In this document: positions 43,439 through 51,679 of the stretch, one piece after another
Layout of the letters: each line of letters starts with the position of its first letter
Numbering within the stretch: position 1 is the stretch's first letter
NCBI RefSeq assembly: GCF_030269365.1
Contig: NZ_BSTF01000023.1
Span: 1-64,000, forward strand
Direction of reading: 5' to 3'
From: Lentzea sp. NBRC 102530
GTDB taxonomy: Bacteria; Actinomycetota; Actinomycetes; Mycobacteriales; Pseudonocardiaceae
Length of the DNA: 64,000 bases
Position numbers and translations under genes: made by a program
Notes under the pieces: model-generated
What the model saw: the letters and a program-made list of their open reading frames with translations, nothing else
Database searches by the model: none
Told to the model about the DNA's origin: nothing

Positions 43439-44752
43439 GTGCAGAAGATCCTTGACGCGATCCTGGCCGACGAGCTGGACGCGATCGGTTCGTTGGACGT
43501 TCCGGAGAGCTATCGGGGCGTGACCGTGCACGCGGACGAGGCCGAGATGTTCTCAGGCCTTGAGACGAGGGACAAAGACCCTCGCAAGTCGCTGCACGTC
43601 GACGAGGTCGCCACGCCCGAACTGGGGCCGGGCGAGGCGCTGGTCGCGGTCATGGCGTCCGCGATCAACTACAACACCGTCTGGACGTCGATCTTCGAGC
43701 CGGTCTCGACGTTCGGGTTCCTGAAGAAGCTGGGCGGCAAGCACCACCTGCCGTACCACGTCGTGGGCTCGGACCTGGCCGGTGTCGTCGTGCGCGTCGG
43801 TCCCGGCGTCACCGCCTGGAAGCCGGGCGACCGCGTCGTGGCGCACTGTCTGGACGTGCCGCTGGAGGCGCCGGACGGGCACAACGACACGATGCTCGAC
43901 CCGCAGCAGCGGATCTGGGGTTTCGAGACGAACTTCGGCGGCCTCGCGGACCTCGCGCTGGTGAAGTCGAACCAGCTGATGCCGATGCCGCGCCACCTCA
44001 CGTGGGAGGAGGCCGCGTCTCCCGGTCTCGTGAACTCCACGGCGTACCGGCAGCTCGTGTCGACCAACGGCGCGAACATGAAGCAGGGCGACACCGTGCT
44101 GATCTGGGGCGCGTCCGGCGGGCTCGGTTCCTACGCCACGCAGTTCGCGCTGAACGGTGGCGCCACGCCCGTGTGCGTCGTGTCGTCGCCGGAGAAGGCG
44201 GAGATCGTTCGTTCCATGGGCGCCGAACTGATCATCGATCGTTCGGCGGAGGGCTACAAGTTCTGGAAGAACGAGCACGAGCAGGACCCGCGCGAGTGGA
44301 AGCGGTTCGGCGCGAAGATCCGCGAGCTGACCGGCGGCGAGGACCCGGACATCGTGTTCGAGCACCCCGGCCGCGAGACGTTCGGCGCATCGGTGTTCGT
44401 GGCGCGCAAGGGCGGCAAGATCGTGACGTGCGCGTCGACCTCCGGGTACATGCACCAGTACGACAACCGCTACCTCTGGATGAACCTCAAGCACATCCTC
44501 TCCTCGCACTTCGCGAACTACCGCGAGGCGTGGGAGGCGAACCGGTTGATCGCCAAGGGAAAGATCCACCCGACTGTGTCCAAGGTGTACTCAATGGACG
44601 AAACGGGCCAGGCCGCGCACGACGTGCACCGCAACGCCCACCAGGGCAAGGTCGGCGTGCTCTGCCTTGCGCCGGAAGAAGGTCTTGGTGTGTTGGATCA
44701 CGAACTGCGCGCGAAGCACCTCACAGCTATCAATCGATTCCGGGGTGTGTGA
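43439..44752 (+). CDS. ccr: Crotonyl-CoA carboxylase/reductase
   Basis: A 437-residue zinc-less MDR-family enzyme that reductively carboxylates crotonyl-CoA to ethylmalonyl-CoA with NADPH, the key step of the ethylmalonyl-CoA pathway and a source of polyketide extender units. Landmarks are ASAINYNTVWTSIFEPVSTFGFL, HVVGSDLAGVVVRVGPGV, WGASGGLGSYATQFALNGGA and CASTSGYMHQYDNRYLWMNLKHIL. The GTG start has GGAAGGA eight bases upstream. A perfect palindrome lies in the promoter. It fits functionally with the nearby thiolase, MeaB, epimerase and 3-hydroxyacyl-CoA dehydrogenase. Confidence 0.93.
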   Translation: MQKILDAILADELDAIGSLDVPESYRGVTVHADEAEMFSGLETRDKDPRKSLHVDEVATPELGPGEALVAVMASAINYNTVWTSIFEPVSTFGFLKKLGGKHHLPYHVVGSDLAGVVVRVGPGVTAWKPGDRVVAHCLDVPLEAPDGHNDTMLDPQQRIWGFETNFGGLADLALVKSNQLMPMPRHLTWEEAASPGLVNSTAYRQLVSTNGANMKQGDTVLIWGASGGLGSYATQFALNGGATPVCVVSSPEKAEIVRSMGAELIIDRSAEGYKFWKNEHEQDPREWKRFGAKIRELTGGEDPDIVFEHPGRETFGASVFVARKGGKIVTCASTSGYMHQYDNRYLWMNLKHILSSHFANYREAWEANRLIAKGKIHPTVSKVYSMDETGQAAHDVHRNAHQGKVGVLCLAPEEGLGVLDHELRAKHLTAINRFRGV

Positions 44753-44788
44753 CCTTCCGGGGTTACCCGAACGGGTAGCGTGAAGGTC

Positions 44789-46144
44789 ATGGGCCTCGCC
44801 GACGACCGTGACCTCGTCCCTCTGGGATCCGGCTTCGACATCGTCAAGCGCGGTTATGACCGCGCCCAGGTCGAGGATCATCTCGAACGCCTCGACTCGG
44901 ACCTGCGGCTGCTCGCCGCGGACCGCGATGCCGCCGTGTCCCAGACGTCAGATCTGGCGCGCCAGCTGGAAGCCGCCCGCTCGGAGATCACCGAGATGCG
45001 CAACCAGGTGGAGCGCCTGTCGCTGCCGCCGACGACGCTGGAGGGGCTCTCCGAGCGCCTCCAGCGCATGCTGCGGCTGGCCCAGGACGAGGCCAACGAG
45101 ATCAAGGCCCGCGCCGAAGCCGAGGGCGGCCACATCCGCGCCAAGGCGGAAGCCGACGCGAGCGTCCTGCGCCAGCGCTACGAGAAGCTGATCGCCGAAC
45201 TCGACGAGCGCCGCGCCGCCATGGAGGCGGAGCACAAGGGCGTCCTCGAGACCGCGCGCTCCGAGGCCGAGAAGATCGTCTCCGAGGCCGAGAGCGCCGC
45301 CCGCAAGATCGCCGACGAGTCCGAGCAGCGCCGCGTGACCGTCGAGGAGGACTTCGAGATCGCGATGGCCGCCCGCCGCTCCGAGGCGATGGCCACCCTC
45401 GCCACCCAGGAGGCCACCTCCAAGAGCGAGGCGGACCGCCGTCTGCGCGAGGCCGCCGAAGAGGCCGCCCGCGTCCGCGCTCTCATCGCCCAGGAGCAGG
45501 CCACCTCGAAGGCCGACGCCGAACGCCGCATCCGCGAGGCCACCGAAGAGGCCAATCGCCGCCGCCACGACTCGGTCACCGAGGCCACCGCGCGCATCCA
45601 GGAAGCCACCGACGAGGCGAACCGCCGCGTCCGCGAGGCCACCGAGGAAGCCAACCGCCGCACGACCGCCGCGACCCAGCGGGTCGACCAGCTCCGCAAC
45701 CTCCGCAACCGCCTCTCGCACCAGCTCCACAACGTGCGCACGGCGTTGCAGGAGGTCGTGCCGCTGCTCGACCCGGTGGAGGAGGAGAAGGCCGCGGCAC
45801 AGGCGGGCCCGGTGCCGCCGGCGCAGACCGCTCCGGGCGCTCCGGCACCTGCCCAGGCCGTTCCGGCACCTGCGCCCACCCAGGCCGTTCCGGCACCTCA
45901 GGCGCATCAGGCACCGGCCCAGCCTGCGGCAGCCGCACCGGCCCAGGCCTCGGCTCCGGCATCCCAGGCACCAGCCCAGGCTCCGGCACCTGCAGCCGCA
46001 CCGGCTCAGCCCAAGCAGGCCGCGCCCGCTCAGCCCCAGCCTCCGCAGGCCCAGCCGGCGGCGCAGAACAAGCCCGCCCAGGCACCTCAACTGGACGGTC
46101 CCACGGCCAAGCTCGCCCGGCCGCAGACCGCCAAGAAGCCCTGA
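44789..46144 (+). CDS. DivIVA-like coiled-coil protein with Pro/Ala/Gln-rich tail
   Basis: 451 residues. An N-terminal DivIVA-type segment (FDIVKRGYDRAQVEDHLERLD) is followed by a long coiled coil (about 30-330) rich in repeated EATEEANRR-type heptads. The last 110 residues are low-complexity, dominated by Pro, Ala and Gln (repeats such as APAPAQAVPAPAP). Such proteins resemble polarity or cytoskeletal scaffolds (DivIVA/Wag31, Scy). The ATG at 44789 is used; a GTG at 44780 is possible. Expression ends at a strong terminator at 46196. Confidence 0.8.
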   Translation: MGLADDRDLVPLGSGFDIVKRGYDRAQVEDHLERLDSDLRLLAADRDAAVSQTSDLARQLEAARSEITEMRNQVERLSLPPTTLEGLSERLQRMLRLAQDEANEIKARAEAEGGHIRAKAEADASVLRQRYEKLIAELDERRAAMEAEHKGVLETARSEAEKIVSEAESAARKIADESEQRRVTVEEDFEIAMAARRSEAMATLATQEATSKSEADRRLREAAEEAARVRALIAQEQATSKADAERRIREATEEANRRRHDSVTEATARIQEATDEANRRVREATEEANRRTTAATQRVDQLRNLRNRLSHQLHNVRTALQEVVPLLDPVEEEKAAAQAGPVPPAQTAPGAPAPAQAVPAPAPTQAVPAPQAHQAPAQPAAAAPAQASAPASQAPAQAPAPAAAPAQPKQAAPAQPQPPQAQPAAQNKPAQAPQLDGPTAKLARPQTAKKP

Positions 46145-46195
46145 CGTCCTGAGCTGAAGCCCCGACACCCGGAAGCCCGGAAGCCCAAGCTCACG

Positions 46196-46224
46196 CAGGG
46201 GTCCCCCGCCCAGGGGGACCCCTG
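46196..46224 (+). terminator. Strong terminator after the DivIVA-like gene
   Basis: CAGGGGTCCCCC (46196-46207) pairs perfectly with GGGGGACCCCTG (46213-46224) around GCCCA and is followed by ATTTCAATTA. It lies between convergent genes. Confidence 0.85.
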
Positions 46225-46263
46225 ATTTCAATTATCCCAGCCGGCACCGACAATTTTCGGCGC

Positions 46264-46791
46264 TCAGGCCGTGACCTCGTAGATCGCGGGCATGGGCATC
46301 GCGCGCCACGAGTCGAAGTCGGCGTGCCGCCCCACCGCGATCAACGCACGCGACACGAACGTCCCGTGCGACCCCACGAGCACCGTCACGTCCGGGTACT
46401 CGACCCCGATGCGCGCCAGAGCGTCCCCGGCGCGCCTGGTCAGCGCGTCCAGGCTCTCCCCCGCCCCGTACACCCACGACGGGTCGGCCCAGCTGCGCGC
46501 GTAAAGCACCTCCCAGTCCGGCGTCGGCAGCAACCCCGGCTCCCACTCGCGCAGCTCGGGCCACGTGACGACCGGGAGTCCCAGCGCGTCGGCCGTGGGC
46601 CGCACGGTCTGCACCGCTCGCATCTGCGGGCTGGACAGCACCACCGCCGGCTCGTAAGGCACGAGCCGCGACACCAACTCGTCCGCCGCCACCAGTCCGG
46701 CCGGTGCGAGGGGCCGGGTGTCGTCGTCGTCCTCGCCGAAGCGCGGCGGGACGGATTGCGCGTGACGCACCAATACGATTCGTGTGGGCAC
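46264..46791 (-). CDS. Histidine phosphatase family protein
   Basis: A 175-residue phosphoglycerate-mutase-like phosphatase. The catalytic N-terminal motif is VLVRHAQS (RHA rather than RHG), with LSSPQMRAVQTVRPTA as the second phosphate-binding segment and VLVGSHGTFVSRAL carrying the distal His. The GTG start is divergent from the GNAT gene, 24 bases away. The substrate is unknown; RHA variants occur in several phosphatase subfamilies. Confidence 0.82.
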   Translation of the reverse strand: MPTRIVLVRHAQSVPPRFGEDDDDTRPLAPAGLVAADELVSRLVPYEPAVVLSSPQMRAVQTVRPTADALGLPVVTWPELREWEPGLLPTPDWEVLYARSWADPSWVYGAGESLDALTRRAGDALARIGVEYPDVTVLVGSHGTFVSRALIAVGRHADFDSWRAMPMPAIYEVTA

Positions 46792-46815
46792 AACTCACCA
46801 TCTTGGGGGAACAGG

Positions 46816-47364
46816 ATGTTCGTGAAGTCGCTGGGTGACGACGGCGCCGAGCTGCGGCCGTTGGAACCGTGGCGGGCCGAGGAGTTCTTCGCGCACATGG
46901 AGCGTGGACGGGACTACATCGGCGAGCACATCGGGTTCGCCAACGCCGCCAAGGACCTGGAGAGCGCGCGCACCCTGTTGCAGGGGTACGCGGACAAGGC
47001 CGCGGCCGACGTCGGGCGGATCTTCGGGATCTGGGTCGACGACGAACTGGTCGGCGGTGTGCTGTTCCGGATAATGGACATCCCGCAGGGGCGCGTGGAG
47101 GTCGGGTGCTGGCTGGAACCGTCGGCCACGGGGCGCGGCCTGGTCACGCGGGCGGCGAGCGTGTTGATCGACTGGGCGATTCGCGAGCGTGGCGTGCATC
47201 GGGTTGAGTGGATGGTGTCGTCGCGCAACGAGTCCAGCATCGCGGTCGCGCGGCGGCTCGGGATGACCCGGGACGGAGTGCTGCGCTCGCACCACGAGTA
47301 CCGCGGGGTCCGGCAGGACCTCGAGGTGTGGTCGGTGCTGGCGCCGGAGTGGGAGAGCCGATGA
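46816..47364 (+). CDS. GNAT family N-acetyltransferase (RimJ/RimL-like)
   Basis: 182 residues of the RimJ/RimL class: LRPLEPWRAEEFFAHMERGRDY at the N-terminus, IWVDDELVGGVLFRIMD, then the acetyl-CoA loop region VEVGCWLEPSATGRGLVTRAASVLIDWA and RVEWMVSSRNESSIAVARRLGMTRDGVLR. The ATG at 46816 follows GGGGGAACAGG. The stop overlaps the next gene by ATGA, so the two are coupled. Substrates of this class include protein N-termini and small amines; none can be named here. Confidence 0.85.
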   Translation: MFVKSLGDDGAELRPLEPWRAEEFFAHMERGRDYIGEHIGFANAAKDLESARTLLQGYADKAAADVGRIFGIWVDDELVGGVLFRIMDIPQGRVEVGCWLEPSATGRGLVTRAASVLIDWAIRERGVHRVEWMVSSRNESSIAVARRLGMTRDGVLRSHHEYRGVRQDLEVWSVLAPEWESR

Positions 47365-48053
47365 ACGACCTGGTGCTGCTGCACGCCTTTCCGCTCGACG
47401 CGCGGATGTGGGACGTGCCGGGTGCGCTGACGCCGTCGTTGCGCGGCCACGGCCAACCCGACCTCGGCACCGTGGCGGACCAGGTCCTGGGTGTGCTCGA
47501 CGAACGCGGCCTCGAGAAGGTGCTGCTCGGTGGGTGCTCGATGGGCGGGTACGTGGCGATGGCGTTGCTGCGGCGGGCGCCGGAACGCGTGAAGGGCCTG
47601 GTCTTCGTCGACACCAAGCACACCGCGGACGCACCCGAGGCCGTCGCGAACCGGCACGCCATGGCGGACCGCGTCGAACGCGACGGCGTCGGCGAGTGGC
47701 TCGTCGAGGCGATGCTGCCGAACCTGCTCGGCCCGGACGCCTCGGACACGGCGCGGGCGTTGGTCCGCACCATGGTCCTGGAACAGCGCGCCGAGGACGT
47801 GGCGTGGTGGCAGCGCGCGATGGCGAAGCGGCCGGACTCGACGGACCTGCTGGAGTCGTTGGACGTCCCGTCGCTGGTGCTCGTCGGCGAGCACGACCGG
47901 ATCACGCCTCCGGACGTGGCCGCGAAGCTCGCCGTGACGCTCCGCCGCTCGACCAGCGAACGCATCGAGAACGCCGGGCACCTGCCGCCCGTCGAGCAAC
48001 CCGGCGAGTTCCGGGCCCGGCTCGAGCGGTGGCGCGGACAGGTGGGGATTTAG
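47361..48053 (+). CDS. Alpha/beta-fold hydrolase
   Basis: A 230-residue hydrolase with nucleophile elbow GGCSMGGYVAM (Ser near residue 66), acid in LVLVGEHDRITPP and His in IENAGHLPPVEQP, a complete triad. The oxyanion segment is LHAFPLDARMWD. The short lid is typical of RsbQ/BioH-like esterases. The ATG overlaps the acetyltransferase stop. The substrate is unknown. The next gene is convergent, 4 bases away. Confidence 0.85.
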   Translation: MNDLVLLHAFPLDARMWDVPGALTPSLRGHGQPDLGTVADQVLGVLDERGLEKVLLGGCSMGGYVAMALLRRAPERVKGLVFVDTKHTADAPEAVANRHAMADRVERDGVGEWLVEAMLPNLLGPDASDTARALVRTMVLEQRAEDVAWWQRAMAKRPDSTDLLESLDVPSLVLVGEHDRITPPDVAAKLAVTLRRSTSERIENAGHLPPVEQPGEFRARLERWRGQVGI

Positions 48054-48057
48054 GCCG

Positions 48058-48357
48058 CTACCAGCGGCGCGCGGTCGGGCCACGCCGGCCGCGCGAGTCC
48101 CAGCACGCCTGGTGCCAGTGCCTGCGTTCGTCGACCGAGCCGGACTCCTGCGCGGGCCACGCCACGACGTGCGCGACGCCGGGGCGGATCTCGTGGTCGC
48201 AACCCGGGCACCGGTAGGTCTTCTGCGCCTGCGCGCCGGAGATGGCGCGGACCAGCCACTCGCCGTCCGGACCCGACTCGGCGCGCGCCCAGCCGACACC
48301 GCCCCCGAGGGGCCGGGGTTCTTCTGGCTTGGGACTGTTACGACGAGGCACGGCCAC
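48058..48357 (-). CDS. Small zinc-ribbon protein
   Basis: 99 residues. The middle contains YRCPGCDHEIRPGVAHVVAW followed by RRHWHQACW, a Cys/His cluster (CPGC and HWHxxC) suited to one zinc ion. The N-terminal 35 residues are basic and Pro-rich. Actinobacterial homologues are often annotated ATP/GTP-binding protein without support. The GTG start is 27 bases from the divergent FmdB-type gene. No function is assigned. Confidence 0.65.
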   Translation of the reverse strand: MAVPRRNSPKPEEPRPLGGGVGWARAESGPDGEWLVRAISGAQAQKTYRCPGCDHEIRPGVAHVVAWPAQESGSVDERRHWHQACWDSRGRRGPTARRW

Positions 48358-48372
48358 AACGGTAATCGCTCG

Positions 48373-48384
48373 TAGAATCAGCTC
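48373..48384 (+). promoter_or_regulatory. Candidate -10 box, leaderless FmdB-type gene
   Basis: TAGAAT (48373-48378) lies 6 bases before the GTG at 48385, spacing typical of leaderless actinobacterial transcripts. No Shine-Dalgarno sequence and no convincing -35 are seen. Confidence 0.45.
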
Positions 48385-48597
48385 GTGCCGACCTACGAGT
48401 TCCGTTGCCGAACCTGCGACGACACCTTCGACGTGCAGCGCCCGATGAGCGAGTCCTCATCGCCCGCGAACTGTCCCGAGGGCCACCCCGACACGGTGAA
48501 GTTGCTGTCCATGGCCGGGATCGGGGGCACGCAACAGGCCGCGCCCGGTGGTGGCGGCGGCGGTGGCGGGTGCTGCGGTGGGGGCTGCTGCGGCTAG
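48385..48597 (+). CDS. FmdB-type zinc-ribbon protein with Gly/Cys tail
   Basis: A 70-residue protein of the FmdB/CxxC_CxxC_SSSS family: MPTYEFRCRTCDDTFDVQRPM followed by a second CPEGHP knuckle and VKLLSMAGIGG. The C-terminal 17 residues are almost only Gly and Cys (eight Gly, then CCGGGCCG), an unusual extension that could bind metal or be unstructured. FmdB proteins are described as putative regulators, but the role is not settled. Confidence 0.8.
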   Translation: MPTYEFRCRTCDDTFDVQRPMSESSSPANCPEGHPDTVKLLSMAGIGGTQQAAPGGGGGGGGCCGGGCCG

Positions 48598-48643
48598 ACG
48601 GCCGTGCGGCTGAGGGTGCGGCTGCCGGGGCGGCTGGGCCCGG

Positions 48644-49246
48644 TCAGGCGGTCTCGCGGTCGATCATCACTTCGGCGATCTTGCGGCCCTGGTCGCAGAC
48701 GCTGCCGAACTTGCCCGTCGAGTCGATGACGATGATCCCGAGCCCGCCGCCGTTGTAGGGCAGGGCGACCACGCAGGACGGTTCGACGTCCTCCTCGCCC
48801 GTGCGGTCGAGGTACGAGACCTTGTGGTCCTTCACGTCCCACTCGCCGGTGGTGCGCTCGATGGTGATCTGCTTGCCCTCGCGGACGCGCAGCGAGACGC
48901 CGACCTCGACGTTGTCGACCTTCGTGGTCCACCGGCACGACTCCTCGAACGTCGAGTCGTAGTTGATCTGGGTGGGCGGCGTCTCGGCCTTGGCGCCGGG
49001 GTAGGGCAGGTCCGTCCACTTGAGCTTGGCGCAGGTGGGCGTGATCTCGCCGTCGATCGGCGCGTTCTCGGGGTCCTCCGGGTTGTCCGGGTCCTCGGAC
49101 TCGCTCGAGTCGGTGCCGGGGTCCTTCTGCTCGAAGGGCGAGGCGACGTCGAGCACCGGTTGCGCGACGGGACTGCCCTCGACGGTCGTCCGGGCACACC
49201 CGGACGCGAGCACGAGGACAGCCAACAGGAGCACCAGTCGACGCAT
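48644..49246 (-). CDS. DUF3558 lipoprotein
   Basis: A 200-residue lipoprotein: lipobox LASGC near residue 18 (MRRLVLLLAVLVLASGC), an acidic Ser/Asp/Glu-rich linker (about 35-65) and a DUF3558 domain with CAKLKWTDLPYPGAK, SFEESCRW-like (TFEESCRWTT) and a C-terminal SVCDQGRKIAEVMI. DUF3558 lipoproteins are actinobacterial surface proteins of unknown function. The ATG at 49246 opens the signal peptide. A larger DUF3558-like protein lies at 56753-57763. Confidence 0.8.
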   Translation of the reverse strand: MRRLVLLLAVLVLASGCARTTVEGSPVAQPVLDVASPFEQKDPGTDSSESEDPDNPEDPENAPIDGEITPTCAKLKWTDLPYPGAKAETPPTQINYDSTFEESCRWTTKVDNVEVGVSLRVREGKQITIERTTGEWDVKDHKVSYLDRTGEEDVEPSCVVALPYNGGGLGIIVIDSTGKFGSVCDQGRKIAEVMIDRETA

Positions 49247-49290
49247 GGCACCCACGATGCCAGACACGACATGGTGCCCCTGTGAGCGGC

Positions 49291-51066
49291 TCACGAGTAG
49301 TCGCGGAACCCCTTGCCCGTCTTGCGGCCGAGCCGACCGGCCGTGACCAGGTGTTCCAGCAGCGGCGCCGGCGCGAACCCGGGCTCGCGGAACTCGTTGT
49401 AGAGCGTCCGCTGGATCGCCAGCGACACGTCCAGCCCCACGACGTCGAGCAGCGCGAACGGTCCCATCGGCAACCCGCAGCCGACCTTCATGGCGTTGTC
49501 GATGTCGTCGGCCTCGGCGTAGTGGGCCTCCAGCATCTTCACCGCGTCGTTGAGGTAGGGGAACAGCAGCGCGTTCACGATGAACCCGGCCACGTCCCCG
49601 CAGTGCACGGGGTGCTTGCCGAGGTCGAGGCAGATCTTGCGGGCCGTCGCCACCACGTCGGCGCTGGTGGAGATCGTCTCCACGACCTCGACCAGCTTCA
49701 TGACCTGCGCGGGGTTGAAGAAGTGCAGGCCGACGACGTCCGCAGGCCTGCTCGTGGCCGCCGCGACCTCGATGACCGGCAACGACGACGTGGTCGTCGC
49801 GAGCACCGCACCCGGCTTGCACACCTCGTCGAGCGCCGCGAAGACCTCCTTCTTGATCCCGATCTCCTCGGCCACCGCCTCGACGACCAGGTCGCAGTCC
49901 GCGAGTTCCACGAACTCCACCGCGGGCGAGATACGCGCGAGCGTCGCGTCGCGGTCGGCTTCCGCGAGTTTGCCCTTGCTGACCGCGCGGTCCAGCGACT
50001 TGCGCACCGCGCCGATCGCCTTCTCCGCCTTGTCGAGACCCCGCGCCCTGAGGACCACGTCGTACCCGCGCTTGGCGAACACCTCGGCGATGCCGGTCGC
50101 CATCGTGCCGGTGCCGATGACACCGACCCGTTGGACGTCCCGGGTTTGCGTCGATGCGTCCTTTTTGGACGGAGTCTGCGCGTCTTCGACGACGGTCGGC
50201 GAGTCCGGCCCGTCGTAGGTGTAGAAACCGCGGCCCGTCTTCCTGCCCAGGAGACCGGCCGTGATCATCTGCTTGAGCAGCGGCGCCGGCGAGTGCAACC
50301 TGTTGCGCGACTGGTGGTACATCGTGTCGAGGATCTCGTACGCAGTGTCGAGACCGATGAGGTCCAGCAGCGCCAACGGTCCCATCGGATAACCGCAGCC
50401 GTACCGCATGGCCGCGTCGAGGTCCTCACGAGTGGCGTACCTGGACTCCAGCATCTTCACGGCGTGGTTGAGGTACGGGAACAGCAGCGCGTTCGCGATG
50501 AACCCGGCCCTGTCGCCGATCACGACCGGCGACTTGCCGAGGCTCTCGGTGAACGCGACCACGTCCGTGATCACGTCGGGCTCGGTGACGACCGTGCGCA
50601 CGACCTCGACCAGCTTCAGCACCTGCGTGGGGTTGAAGAAGTGCAGGCCCACGACCTTGCCTGGCCGCTTCGTCACCACGCCGATCTCGGTGATGCTGAG
50701 GGACGAGGTGTTGGACGCGATGATCGCTTCCGGGTCGAGGATCTCGTCCAGTTCCTTGAAGATCCTGGTCTTGAGCTCGACGCTCTCCGGGACCGCCTCG
50801 ATGACGAGGTCGCAGTCCTTGAGGGTGCTCAGGTCGAGGCTCGTGGTGACGCGGGCGTGGAGTGCGGTTTTGTCCTGCGGGGTGAGCTTTTCGCGCTTCA
50901 CGGCTCGGGCGGTGGAGTGCTCGAGGTGGTCGAGGCCGCGGTCGATGCCGACGGTGTCCGCTTCCACGACCTTGACCGTCAGGCCGGTGCGCGCCAGTAC
51001 CTCCACGATGCCCGCGCCCATGGTTCCGAAGCCGACGACTCCGACGGTGGTGATCTCGCGCGCCAC
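49291..51066 (-). CDS. 3-hydroxyacyl-CoA dehydrogenase, two full copies fused
   Basis: 591 residues containing two complete 3-hydroxybutyryl-CoA dehydrogenase-type units. Each has a Rossmann domain (GVVGFGTMGAGI near residue 9 and GVIGTGTMATGI near 325), the catalytic LHFFNPTQVLKLVEVV / LHFFNPAQVMKLVEVV segment and a C-terminal domain (YPMGPLALLDLIGLD / LPMGPFALLDVVGLD). The enzyme oxidises 3-hydroxyacyl-CoA with NAD(P). The GTG at 51066 has GGAGG five bases upstream. An 18-bp palindrome lies 38 bases upstream of the start. It fits with the thiolase and crotonyl-CoA reductase. Confidence 0.92.
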   Translation of the reverse strand: MAREITTVGVVGFGTMGAGIVEVLARTGLTVKVVEADTVGIDRGLDHLEHSTARAVKREKLTPQDKTALHARVTTSLDLSTLKDCDLVIEAVPESVELKTRIFKELDEILDPEAIIASNTSSLSITEIGVVTKRPGKVVGLHFFNPTQVLKLVEVVRTVVTEPDVITDVVAFTESLGKSPVVIGDRAGFIANALLFPYLNHAVKMLESRYATREDLDAAMRYGCGYPMGPLALLDLIGLDTAYEILDTMYHQSRNRLHSPAPLLKQMITAGLLGRKTGRGFYTYDGPDSPTVVEDAQTPSKKDASTQTRDVQRVGVIGTGTMATGIAEVFAKRGYDVVLRARGLDKAEKAIGAVRKSLDRAVSKGKLAEADRDATLARISPAVEFVELADCDLVVEAVAEEIGIKKEVFAALDEVCKPGAVLATTTSSLPVIEVAAATSRPADVVGLHFFNPAQVMKLVEVVETISTSADVVATARKICLDLGKHPVHCGDVAGFIVNALLFPYLNDAVKMLEAHYAEADDIDNAMKVGCGLPMGPFALLDVVGLDVSLAIQRTLYNEFREPGFAPAPLLEHLVTAGRLGRKTGKGFRDYS

Positions 51067-51103
51067 TGCGACCTCCCTGCGGTCTTGCATGGGCTTTCTG
51101 GTG

Positions 51104-51121
51104 GGCTACCAAGGAGTAACT
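51104..51121. promoter_or_regulatory. 18-bp palindrome (shared motif, site 2) upstream of 3-hydroxyacyl-CoA dehydrogenase
   Basis: GGCTACC-aagg-AGTAACT, with the same length and spacing as the perfect site at 43377. Twelve of 14 arm bases fit GGYTACY-N4-AGTAACY counted as a dimer site. Confidence 0.45.
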
Positions 51122-51319
51122 TGCGGGCGACTATGCCACTCATGGTGGGTCGTGGGGTCGTGAGCTTCGCCATCGGGATCGAAACAGTTATCGGTCTAGG
51201 AAACGGCCAGATCCGGGGTTTCGCCTGTTGAACCCGTGTGGGGGAACGCTTGTGTTGGGCTGATCGGGGTGGCTCTGGTCCGTCACCTCTGGGAGTGGGC
51301 GGGTTTGGTGCAGAGACTT

Positions 51320-51358
51320 TGACGAGCTTTGGTTTCGTCATCGCCGCTTCGCGACGAT
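51320..51358. repeat. 39-nt intergenic repeat, copy 2
   Basis: Matches 21932-21970 at 35 of 39 positions, same orientation, and directly abuts the 123-nt palindromic element at 51360. The preceding bases (GTGCAGA) also match upstream of copy 1. Confidence 0.75.
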
Positions 51359-51359
51359 A

Positions 51360-51482
51360 GGGATCGGGGCTTGACTTCGGGGCCCTTGCGAGGCGCTGGT
51401 CGGACCGGAAAAGCCGGGCTGAAAAGCGCCCGGCCGATCCGCGAGGGGTAGCACCTCGTACCCGAAGTCAAGCCCCAATCCC
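51360..51482. repeat. 123-nt palindromic element, copy B
   Basis: Outer arms 51360-51381 and 51461-51482 pair at 21 of 22 positions. An inner stem 51388-51397/51450-51459 pairs with two G-T wobbles. A central hairpin pairs GCCGGGC (51413-51419) with GCCCGGC (51428-51434) around TGAAAAGC. Identical in length to 36259-36381. The rest of the 558-base gap to dhaM (51483-51679) holds short imperfect repeats such as GCCTCGCCTGCGGCAT (51551 and 51624) and no recognised gene. Confidence 0.85.
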
Positions 51483-51679
51483 TTCGGGTGCATGGCTGGG
51501 TTGAGTGCGTACGTCACCACACCGGCTCGACGGTCCAGCCAAGACTGACGCCTCGCCTGCGGCATTGCCGTTGGGTCTTGGCGGGCTCGGCTGCGCCATC
51601 GCGATGCTTTACGACTCGGTCGGCCTCGCCTGCGGCATCGTTGCGCTCGAGCCACTGGGCGCCTCGCCCTGTGCGGCGT

